From Pseudomonadota bacterium (GTDB taxonomy: Bacteria > Pseudomonadota > Alphaproteobacteria > Micavibrionales > Micavibrionaceae), in the NCBI GenBank assembly GCA_016198545.1, contig JACQIJ010000093.1, forward strand, positions 1-9,275: 9,275 nucleotides of DNA. The letters run 5' to 3'. Position numbers and translations under genes: made by a program. The first letter of the stretch is position 1. Each line of letters starts with the position of its first letter. The notes under the pieces were generated by a model. The model was not told the DNA's origin and did no database searches. It worked only from the letters and a program-made list of their open reading frames with translations. This document shows, piece after piece, positions 1 to 5,645 of this stretch.

Positions 1-1
1 A

Positions 2-1372
2 TATATGGCTACGTATCTTACGCCCGAGGAAAAGGAGCTGGCGGCCCGCTATGCGGATTTAAGGAAGGTATTTGTCGGCGGCGGCCTGAATGCGGGAATG
101 GAAATTGCGCAAGGCGGAGACATGGATGCCCTGAAAGATCACATAAAAAACAAGGCCATGCCTCTCTTCAGGGATGCTTCCGGCGTGGCTGAGGATTTGC
201 TTGCTTTGCAGCTGAGAGTGGCAGAGGAAGAGTACAATAATGGAAACGCCAACTATAAAATGGGGACGAGAATATCCATAGCGGTTCTGGCCCTGGCGAT
301 ACTGGCGGGAGCGCTGGCGTCGTGGACATTCAGCCGCTATCTTCTTGGCAAGCTGGCGTATGTCAAAAGCCGCATGGATTCTATCTCGGCCGGGAATTTT
401 AATACGCTGATCGACGTCGATGATGACGAAATCGGCGATGTGCTGGTCGTTTTGCGCGGCATGCAGTCGAAGCTGGCCTATGCGGAATACCAGAAAACAG
501 AGACGGAGCGTCTGGGCAAGGAACGCCGCCGTCATGAAATGAATGAAATGGCGGACAAATTCGAAAAAGAAGTCGGCAATATCATCACCGGCGTTTCAAG
601 CGCGGCCGAAGAGATGCAGACCACGGCCGGATCCATGTCCGGCACTGCCGGCGATACCAGTGAAAAGGCGACGAGCGTCGCCGCTGCCGCGGAGCAGGCG
701 GCTGCCAATGTCCGGTCGGTGGCTACGGCGGCAGAGGAGCTGACGGCATCAATTGGAGAAATAAGCACCCAGGTGACCAAGGCTTCTCGCGTGGCCGGAG
801 AGGCCAAGGAAAAGGCGGGAAAGACGGCCGATCTTATGAAGGCCCTTGTTACGGCATCGCAACGCATTGGCGAAGTCGTCACGCTCATTACCGAAATCGC
901 CGAGCAGACAAACCTGCTTGCGCTCAATGCCACAATCGAGGCTGCGCGCGCGGGAGAAATGGGTAAAGGGTTCGCCGTCGTGGCCAGCGAGGTCAAAAAC
1001 CTCGCCAGCCAGACAGCAAAGGCGACGGAGGAAATATCCCAGCAGGTTGCGGATATCCAGAAATCAACGAAGGATTCGGAGCAGTCGATCGGAGAAATCG
1101 CCAAGGTTATTGAGATGCTGGACGAAATCGCCACGCTCGTTGCCGCCGCTGTGGAACAACAGGGCGCAGCGACGCAGGAAATCTCCCGCAACGTGCAGGA
1201 AGCTTCCACCGGAACGCAGGACGTTACGCAGAACATCAATATGGTCACCGCCGCGGCCGGCGAGACCGGAAAATCATCGATGATGGTTCTGGATGCTGCG
1301 AAGGAGCTGACGCAACAATCGACCGTTCTCCAGCGTGCCGTCAATACCTTCCTGGGCGGTGTGAGGGGGTAG
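2..1372 (+). CDS. Methyl-accepting chemotaxis protein, C-terminal part (5' end cut by window)
   Basis: Transmembrane chemoreceptor that would pass ligand signals to the CheA/CheW kinase complex at the inner membrane. The frame is open to the left edge, so the ATG at 5 is an internal Met; the first membrane helix and half of the sensor domain lie outside. Residues counted from that Met: 1-88 look like the last helices of a four-helix-bundle (Tar/4HB_MCP) periplasmic sensor; 89-110 form the second membrane helix; 111-165 are a HAMP linker; 180-455 are the helical signalling domain. The hairpin tip is near-canonical (EIAEQTNLLALNATIEAARA at 297-316, then GEMGKGFAVVASEV at 317-330) and carries the CheA/CheW contact region. 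Ala- and Glu-rich heptads such as AAEE (200-203, 242-245) are likely methylation segments. The C-terminus, FLGGVRG, lacks a CheR-tethering NWxxF pentapeptide. Family certain; ligand unknown. Confidence 0.96.
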   Translation, partial: YMATYLTPEEKELAARYADLRKVFVGGGLNAGMEIAQGGDMDALKDHIKNKAMPLFRDASGVAEDLLALQLRVAEEEYNNGNANYKMGTRISIAVLALAILAGALASWTFSRYLLGKLAYVKSRMDSISAGNFNTLIDVDDDEIGDVLVVLRGMQSKLAYAEYQKTETERLGKERRRHEMNEMADKFEKEVGNIITGVSSAAEEMQTTAGSMSGTAGDTSEKATSVAAAAEQAAANVRSVATAAEELTASIGEISTQVTKASRVAGEAKEKAGKTADLMKALVTASQRIGEVVTLITEIAEQTNLLALNATIEAARAGEMGKGFAVVASEVKNLASQTAKATEEISQQVADIQKSTKDSEQSIGEIAKVIEMLDEIATLVAAAVEQQGAATQEISRNVQEASTGTQDVTQNINMVTAAAGETGKSSMMVLDAAKELTQQSTVLQRAVNTFLGGVRG

Positions 1373-1429
1373 GCGTTCACGACCATTTTTTCTTTCTTTA
1401 GAACAGGATACCGGCTTGCGCGACAAACA

Positions 1430-1461
1430 TTAACGGAACCTTAAGGATGCTTCCCTACAAT
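1430..1461 (+). promoter_or_regulatory. CtrA-type box (TTAA-N7-TTAA) with -10 element
   Basis: Seen: TTAA at 1430-1433, seven bases, TTAA at 1441-1444, an exact match to the alphaproteobacterial CtrA full-site consensus. A -10-like TACAAT follows at 1456-1461, eleven bases after the second half-site; no separate good -35 is present, as in CtrA-activated promoters where the box overlaps -35. Transcription would start near 1468, upstream of the ATG at 1484 and downstream of the ATG at 1460. It is the only exact TTAA-N7-TTAA I found in the window; by chance about 0.14 would be expected in a window this size. Binding is inferred. Confidence 0.5.
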
Positions 1462-1483
1462 GGATGTGCGGGGGCTGAATGCT

Positions 1484-1813
1484 ATGAGTGTTTTGCTGAC
1501 GATAAATGATCGGAACCAGGTCATGCTGATCTATGACAGGAAGCTGGGTTTCGAACCAGCATGGATTGAGTTTTCGCATGACGAGCGCGGGGTGCGCATC
1601 ATCAGCGCCGAAGGCAAGGAGTTTTCCGCTGGCGCGGTCATTGACAAAACGACATGGAAGCAGGTCGATTCCGTATGCGATGCGCTGGTTGTCCGGATGG
1701 AAAACCAGAAACCCGCAGAAGGTTTTTTATTGCCATTCATCACTCAACGTTATGAGGAAACACGGTCTTCAGGAGGAATAAGCTATGTCACTGGATGGAA
1801 TCACAAGGATTAA
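1484..1813 (+). CDS. Hypothetical protein, 109 aa
   Basis: Not recognised. A soluble mixed alpha/beta protein with no signal peptide or membrane helix: beginning MSVLLTINDRNQVMLIYDRK, then alternating hydrophobic strands and charged turns (WIEFSHDERGVRIIS, EGKEFSAGAVID) and a helix-like stretch (WKQVDSVCDALVVRME), suggesting a small beta-rich domain. The ATG at 1460 is in frame and would add eight residues, but it overlaps the -10 element and its AAGGA is 12 bases away; the ATG at 1484 has GGGGG at 1470-1474, nine bases upstream, so I chose it. It follows the chemoreceptor gene by 111 bases but has its own CtrA-type promoter candidate. The last 29 bases overlap the next gene in another frame, which suggests translational coupling. 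A cell-cycle or motility link is a guess from context only. Confidence 0.7.
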   Translation: MSVLLTINDRNQVMLIYDRKLGFEPAWIEFSHDERGVRIISAEGKEFSAGAVIDKTTWKQVDSVCDALVVRMENQKPAEGFLLPFITQRYEETRSSGGISYVTGWNHKD

Positions 1814-2048
1814 AGGGCCGGAACTGGACGATATGTTCGTCGACGGCATGAAAGGCCTGATTGGAGGCAGCTTGCTGATGGGCACGGGGGCGGAGGCTTC
1901 GCAGATGCTGGGACCGGGCTTTGGCCCTCTTGTGGGTACGGCGGTGCAGTTGCAGGCAGGCATGGATGTAATGAGAGCGGCCAACCAGATGACCCAGCCC
2001 CGGATAGCCGAACGCGTTCCTGCCGCGCCTGGCCCGTCTATCACCTGA
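1785..2048 (+). CDS. Hypothetical small protein, 87 aa, Gly/Met-rich
   Basis: Not recognised. The start is well supported by a perfect AGGAGG at 1771-1776, eight bases before the ATG, inside the end of the preceding gene. Sequence begins MSLDGITRIKGPELDDMFVD; residues about 20-66 are rich in Gly, Met and Ala (GLIGGSLLMGTGAEASQMLG, then PGFGPLVGTAVQLQAGMDVM) and could form amphipathic or weakly membrane-associated helices; the tail (about 70-87) is Pro-rich. Glycines are too frequent for a confident transmembrane helix. It overlaps the upstream gene by 29 bases, so the two are almost surely co-expressed and may work together. The strong ribosome binding site makes it more certain as a gene than its partner. 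Confidence 0.72.
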   Translation: MSLDGITRIKGPELDDMFVDGMKGLIGGSLLMGTGAEASQMLGPGFGPLVGTAVQLQAGMDVMRAANQMTQPRIAERVPAAPGPSIT

Positions 2049-2104
2049 TTTATAGTCATTTGCATTAAGAATCGGGCACATCGATGGTTGTTATCCTCGA
2101 CCTG

Positions 2105-2159
2105 GGCGGGGATCCGACAAGAAAAAACAACATTTTCAATGTCAGACCGGATGCCCGCC
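2105..2159. repeat. Imperfect 12-bp inverted repeat between convergent genes
   Basis: GGCGGGGATCCG at 2105-2116 pairs with CGGATGCCCGCC at 2148-2159 with one mismatch. The 31-base loop contains smaller complementary pieces (GACA 2116-2119 with TGTC 2140-2143; CATT 2131-2134 with AATG 2138-2141), so an extended hairpin is possible. It lies between a plus-strand gene ending at 2048 and a minus-strand gene ending at 2227, where a two-way terminator would be expected, but no T-run follows on either strand. It could equally be a degenerate REP-type repeat. Confidence 0.5.
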
Positions 2160-2209
2160 TGAAGCGGCCATGCCGGGGCCGGATTTCCTTATCGTTCTGC
2201 GCAAAGCTT

Positions 2210-2233
2210 GCGTTAACCCGCGCGGGTTAACGC
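2210..2233. repeat. Perfect 24-nt palindrome spanning the stop codon of the pilin-like gene
   Basis: The arms are GCGTTAACCC (2210-2219) and GGGTTAACGC (2224-2233) around a GCGC centre; the whole is its own reverse complement. The TAA stop of the minus-strand gene (2227-2229) lies inside it. A second inverted repeat, ACGCTG-TAT-CAGCGT at 2230-2244, overlaps one arm, so two alternative hairpins are possible. There is no U-tract, so it is not a standard terminator. It could be a mRNA 3'-end stabiliser, a Rho-related end or a protein binding site. Confidence 0.75.
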
Positions 2234-2904
2234 TGTATCAGCGTATGGTAGAAGTAATATTTTCCGGCGATGGACGCGCCGCCGTCGTCCTGGTTGCCTT
2301 CGAAGCAGCCGGTCTTTTCGCCGCCCATGTTTTCGATGACCTGCCCGTTGGGGAAGACGCCCGCGAACTTCGTGGCCACATCGGCCTTTGTCGTATCCTG
2401 CGGGATGCCCGCTACGCCCAGTTCCGTATTGATGCGTCCGCAGACGGCGGCGGAGATGTCGGGCAGCATCATGATCAATTCGTTGTCGAAGCTCGATGTC
2501 GCGCCGGTTCCGTCCTCGCCGGCGCCTGCTACGCTGTTCGCGCCGGTGAACAGCCATGAATCGCCGCTGACCAGGCTGTTCGCGCTCCGGAAGGCGATGC
2601 CGCCGCCCTCCACATGAAAGACCTTGCAGTCGTTGCCGCCGCAATTGCCGTTCGCATAGCCGCCGACGAAGCCGCTCTCGAAGCTGATATCGCTTTCCGA
2701 TGTGCCGCGCTGGCGCATCTGTTCCACGGCCTGTTCGACGCTCTTGGCGTAGCGCAGCGTATCGGAGGCCAGAACGCGCTGCCGCTCCACGTCGCCGCTT
2801 TGCTCCGATGTGTCGGATCCACGCGTGATAGTAATGGTCAGCGCGGCCAGCAGCGCGATGGCCAGAAGGATAAACCACAGGGCATTCCCGGATTCGGCTT
2901 TCAT
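2227..2904 (-). CDS. Pilin-like / pseudopilin-like membrane-anchored protein, 225 aa
   Basis: Starts MKAESGNALWFILLAIALLA, a short polar lead followed by one hydrophobic helix (about residues 7-27), then a helical stalk (SGDVERQRVLASDTLRYAKS and on) and a Gly/Ser/Asn-rich globular part. This is the layout of type IV pilin and type II secretion pseudopilin-like proteins, placing the body in the periplasm or on the surface. The classic G|FxxxE peptidase motif is missing: Gly-Asn precedes the helix and the Glu at +5 is absent. Four cysteines (GNCGGNDCKV; AAVCGRI; KTGCFEG) could form two disulphides. The C-terminus is YYFYHTLIQR. I chose the ATG at 2904; a TTG at 2934 would add ten residues but has a poor ribosome binding site. 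From memory, similar proteins occur in uncultured Alphaproteobacteria; their function is unknown. Transcribed divergently from lysS. Confidence 0.78.
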   Translation of the reverse strand: MKAESGNALWFILLAIALLAALTITITRGSDTSEQSGDVERQRVLASDTLRYAKSVEQAVEQMRQRGTSESDISFESGFVGGYANGNCGGNDCKVFHVEGGGIAFRSANSLVSGDSWLFTGANSVAGAGEDGTGATSSFDNELIMMLPDISAAVCGRINTELGVAGIPQDTTKADVATKFAGVFPNGQVIENMGGEKTGCFEGNQDDGGASIAGKYYFYHTLIQR

Positions 2905-2916
2905 GCGGCCATTATA
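2905..2916 (-). promoter_or_regulatory. Consensus -10 box placed for a leaderless mRNA
   Basis: On the minus strand a perfect TATAAT lies at 2916-2911, followed by six bases and then the ATG at 2904-2902, so the predicted transcription start falls on or beside the A of the start codon. No Shine-Dalgarno sequence precedes that ATG, which agrees with leaderless translation. The -35 region at 17-bp spacing (CTGTCT, 2939-2934) matches only 3 of 6 consensus bases. Confidence 0.5.
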
Positions 2917-2981
2917 GGACAAAAACTCTTTCAAGACAGTCCGTTATCTGCTACGTTCTTTGCGTAATACGGAGAAAAGCC

Positions 2982-4490
2982 ATGAGCGCAAAGCCATCCA
3001 AAGCCCCTGAAGTCGCCCCGCAGGACATGAATGCCGTTCGGGCGGCGAAGGAAAGGAAGCTGCACGAACTTCTGGCGGCGGGGGTCGATCCCTATCCGCA
3101 CGTTTTCAAGCGCAGCAGCAGGCTTGCGCCGCTGGCGGAGAAATACGCGCACCTGAAAGACGGAGAGGTGACGACGGACGAGGTAGCCGTGGCCGGGCGC
3201 ATCATGGCTCTGCGCAATAATGGCATGTTCATTGACCTGCGCGATCCCAACGGGAAGATTCAGCTTTTTTCGCATAAGGACAACACACCGGAATCCGAGA
3301 TGAAAAAGCTGGAAACGGTGGACATCGGCGACATCGTCGGCGCAAAGGGCATCATCCGCCGTACCCCGCGCGGGGAACTGACCGTCAACGTGAAGGAATT
3401 CACGATGCTGTCGAAATCGCTGCTGCCGCTACCGGAAAAATACCACGGCTTGACGGATATCGAGCAGCGCTACCGCCAGCGTTACCTCGACCTGATCATG
3501 AACGAGGAAAGCCGCAATGTCCTGCGCACGCGCTCGAAAATCGTGACCGGCATCCGCAAACACATGGATGCGCTGGGCGCGCTGGAAGTGGAAACGCCGA
3601 TTCTGCATCCGATACTGGGGGGTGCGTCGGCAAAGCCCTTCGTCACGCATCACAATACGCTGGATACAAATTTTTATCTGCGCGTTGCGCCGGAACTTTT
3701 CCTGAAACGTCTGGTTATCGGCGGAATCGCCGATTCCGTTTATGAAATCGGGCGCACCTTTCGCAACGAAGGCATTTCGCCGAAGCACAACCCCGAATTC
3801 ACGATGATCGAGGGATACCACGCCTATATGGATTACAATGACATGATGGACCATGTTGAAAATCTGGTTCAGGCGGTGGTGAAGGAAGTTCATGGCGGGC
3901 TGAAAGTTCCCTATGGCGATTATGAGATCGATTTCTCTGGCCCGTGGCCGCGCAAGGGAATGCTCGAACTGGTGACGGAGGCAACGAAAATCGACTTTCT
4001 GCACTTCGATACGGCAGACAAGGCGCGCAAGGCCGCCGACGATCTCGGCATTTCCACGCCGCCGGAGGTAAACTGGGGCCAGATCGTGGAGGCCGTGTTC
4101 GCTGAGCAGGTAGAGCCGACATTGATCCAGCCGATCCACGTGACCGACTACCCGATGGATATTTCGCCGCTGGCGAAAACGCACCGCTCGAACCCGCGGC
4201 TGGTGGAGCGGTTTGAAACCTTTGTCAATACATGGGAAATCGCCAATGCCTTTTCGGAACTGAACGACCCGAAGGAGCAGCGCCGCCGTTTCGATCTTCA
4301 GGTTGCTGCGCGCGAAGCGGGCGACGAGGAGGCGCAGATGCTGGACGAGGATTACGTCGCCGCGCTTGAATACGGCCTGCCGCCCACCGGTGGATGGGGC
4401 ATGGGCATCGACCGGTTCTGCATGCTGCTGACCAATTCGTCGAACATCCGCGATGTCATCTGCTTCCCGACGTTGAAGCCGAAAAAATAG
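2982..4490 (+). CDS. lysS: Lysine--tRNA ligase, class II
   Basis: Charges tRNA-Lys with lysine using ATP, in the cytoplasm. Full length (502 aa, usual for bacterial LysS). Residues about 1-65 are an N-terminal helical extension; 68-142 are the OB-fold anticodon-binding domain (VAVAGRIMALRNNGMFIDLR). The class II catalytic core shows motif 1 (about 199-214, ALEVETPILHPILGGA), motif 2 (about 253-280, with IGRTFRNEGISPKHNPEFTM) and motif 3 (about 464-496, YGLPPTGGWGMGIDRFCMLL, arginine 478). The start has GGAG at 2971-2974, seven bases upstream. The promoter must lie in the 77-base divergent gap; I see no clear -35/-10 pair. The next gene follows after five bases. Many Alphaproteobacteria use the unrelated class I enzyme, so a class II enzyme is a useful taxonomic marker here. 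Confidence 0.97.
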   Translation: MSAKPSKAPEVAPQDMNAVRAAKERKLHELLAAGVDPYPHVFKRSSRLAPLAEKYAHLKDGEVTTDEVAVAGRIMALRNNGMFIDLRDPNGKIQLFSHKDNTPESEMKKLETVDIGDIVGAKGIIRRTPRGELTVNVKEFTMLSKSLLPLPEKYHGLTDIEQRYRQRYLDLIMNEESRNVLRTRSKIVTGIRKHMDALGALEVETPILHPILGGASAKPFVTHHNTLDTNFYLRVAPELFLKRLVIGGIADSVYEIGRTFRNEGISPKHNPEFTMIEGYHAYMDYNDMMDHVENLVQAVVKEVHGGLKVPYGDYEIDFSGPWPRKGMLELVTEATKIDFLHFDTADKARKAADDLGISTPPEVNWGQIVEAVFAEQVEPTLIQPIHVTDYPMDISPLAKTHRSNPRLVERFETFVNTWEIANAFSELNDPKEQRRRFDLQVAAREAGDEEAQMLDEDYVAALEYGLPPTGGWGMGIDRFCMLLTNSSNIRDVICFPTLKPKK

Positions 4491-4495
4491 CCCGC

Positions 4496-5248
4496 ATGGG
4501 ATCTTCTTTGCCATACTGCGGCGAACTTGTTCGGGTGCATGACCGCGACCGGTTTCTGCTTTCTATTTTAGGACCGAAAGACCAGCGGGAGGCATTGTGG
4601 GCGCTGTTCGCTTTTAATCACGAAATCGCCCGGACGCGTGAACTCGTAACTGAAACCGCGATGGGGCATATCCGCCTGCAATGGTGGCGGGATGCGATTG
4701 CCGGGATATCTGCGGGAAAGCTGCCGGACACGAATCCCGTTCTGGTTACGCTTGCGGACACAATCCGGAAACATGGTTTGCCGCAGGACGATTTTGACGC
4801 GCTTCTTTACGCCCGCGAGTTTGATCTGGAAGGGGTTGCGCCTGCGTCGATGGAAGGGCTGGAGAAGTATGCCGGTTTTACGACCGTGCCGCTGAACCGC
4901 ATGACCATGAAAATAAGAGGCGAGGCGGCAGATGAAGTTGCCGTGCGCGATGTTTCCGTCGCCTATGCGCTGGCGGGTTTGCTAAGGGCCGTGCCTTTTC
5001 ATGAATCGCAAGGACGCGGCTTTATGCCATCCGGCATGAAACGTGAAGATGCCGTCCGGGCTGTTGCCGTCCGCGCAAGCGCGCTGTGCATCCCCCACAG
5101 GAAGGGCCGCGGCTTTATCCATGCATCGGCTCGGCTGGCTGCGGCACACCTCCAGAATCTTGAAAAATGCCGGTTTAACGTCTACGACGTTCGTTTGAAC
5201 GCCGCGTCTACATCCTTCATTTTAAAGGAATTTTTAAGACGGCATTGA
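4496..5248 (+). CDS. Squalene/phytoene synthase-fold protein, NDUFAF6-like (probable complex I assembly factor)
   Basis: Belongs to the squalene/phytoene synthase fold but resembles the non-enzymatic mitochondrial complex I assembly factor NDUFAF6. Numbered from this ATG: RDRFLLSILGPKDQREALWA (17-36), FNHEIARTREL (40-50), MGHIRLQWWRDAI (56-68) and YALAGLLRAVPFHESQGRGF (157-176) parallel NDUFAF6 segments recalled from memory. The two Asp-rich DxxxD motifs that bind Mg-diphosphate in true synthases are absent: FNHEIARTRE and PFHESQGR stand in their places, so prenyl transfer is unlikely. Length is 250 aa, slightly short for the group. An in-frame ATG at 4394 would overlap lysS by 97 bases; the ATG at 4496, five bases after the lysS stop, fits where homology begins. 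Its ribosome binding site is weak, suggesting coupling to lysS translation. Role in respiratory complex I assembly is inferred. Confidence 0.85.
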   Translation: MGSSLPYCGELVRVHDRDRFLLSILGPKDQREALWALFAFNHEIARTRELVTETAMGHIRLQWWRDAIAGISAGKLPDTNPVLVTLADTIRKHGLPQDDFDALLYAREFDLEGVAPASMEGLEKYAGFTTVPLNRMTMKIRGEAADEVAVRDVSVAYALAGLLRAVPFHESQGRGFMPSGMKREDAVRAVAVRASALCIPHRKGRGFIHASARLAAAHLQNLEKCRFNVYDVRLNAASTSFILKEFLRRH

Positions 5249-5278
5249 CCGTTCATGGTTTGATAAATAAACAAAGCG

Positions 5279-5309
5279 TATAATGAAGAAGGGTAAATTT
5301 CAAAAGGGG
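5279..5309 (+). promoter_or_regulatory. -10 box and ribosome binding site of the 92-aa protein gene
   Basis: A perfect TATAAT sits at 5279-5284, and AAGGGG at 5304-5309 lies seven bases before the ATG at 5317. A -35 at normal spacing is poor (TGGTTT at 5256-5261); TTGATA at 5260-5265 is only 13 bases away from the -10. The gap to the previous gene is 68 bases with no visible terminator. Confidence 0.45.
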
Positions 5310-5316
5310 CTTTGTC

Positions 5317-5595
5317 ATGGTATTGCCGCCGATTATTGCAAATAATCCGTTTCTGAAGTTGTTCAGAAGCGAAGCGCCGGAAGACGCTGCGAATGAAATA
5401 AAAAACAGTGCCGACACGATGTCCGCCGGAAAAGCGGACGATGTTGTCGAGATATCCGAAGCCGCTCGCCGGAAATTCGAAGAAAATCTGCTTGCCGATG
5501 AAAAGCAGGCGCGCGCGGTGGCGCAGGAAACAGGCGAACGGCTCCGGAACGATGAATCCGCCACTCTGGGCCTCAATCCCGGCTTCAGGGCGTAG
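5317..5595 (+). CDS. Small hydrophilic protein, 92 aa, unknown function
   Basis: Not assigned to a family. There is no signal peptide or membrane helix. A short hydrophobic start (MVLPPIIANNPFLKLF) is followed by a charged helical body rich in Glu, Ala and Lys. The centre, DDVVEISEAARRKFEENL (41-58), has the pattern D-x-V-x-I/L-S-x-x-A-R, which recalls the sigma-28-binding region of FlgM-type anti-sigma factors and related small proteins; this is only a motif resemblance. The remainder (about 60-83) is likely one long helix. The start is set by AAGGGG seven bases upstream and a -10 box, so it probably has its own transcript. The next gene follows after 50 bases on the same strand. Confidence 0.72.
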   Translation: MVLPPIIANNPFLKLFRSEAPEDAANEIKNSADTMSAGKADDVVEISEAARRKFEENLLADEKQARAVAQETGERLRNDESATLGLNPGFRA

Positions 5596-5645
5596 CAGCT
5601 TTACTTTTCCTTGCCACAGGGCTGCTTTCATGCGACAGAATCCTT

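Noticed and set aside
532..1386. 284-residue open frame on the minus strand opposite the chemoreceptor gene
   Set aside because: Ser/Ala/Val-rich translation typical of an antisense shadow of a GC-rich coiled-coil gene; the plus frame is an unmistakable MCP.
1358..1391. Terminator after the chemoreceptor gene
   Set aside because: A T6 run is present, but the only stem is GGT/ACC plus TGA/TCA with internal mismatch, too weak to call.
2170..2559. Plus-strand 129-residue frame over the pilin-like gene
   Set aside because: No ribosome binding site and no family features; it is antisense to a protein with a clear membrane helix and stalk.
2213..2878. Second minus-strand frame of 221 residues overlapping the pilin-like gene
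   Set aside because: Translation is extremely Arg-rich, as expected for an out-of-frame reading of GC-rich DNA.
3429..4514. 361-residue open frame on the minus strand opposite lysS
   Set aside because: Arg/His/Gln-rich shadow; the plus strand encodes a complete class II LysRS with all motifs.
5222..5237. TTAA pair near the end of the NDUFAF6-like gene as a CtrA box
   Set aside because: The spacing is 8, not 7, and it lies in coding sequence far from a suitable -10.
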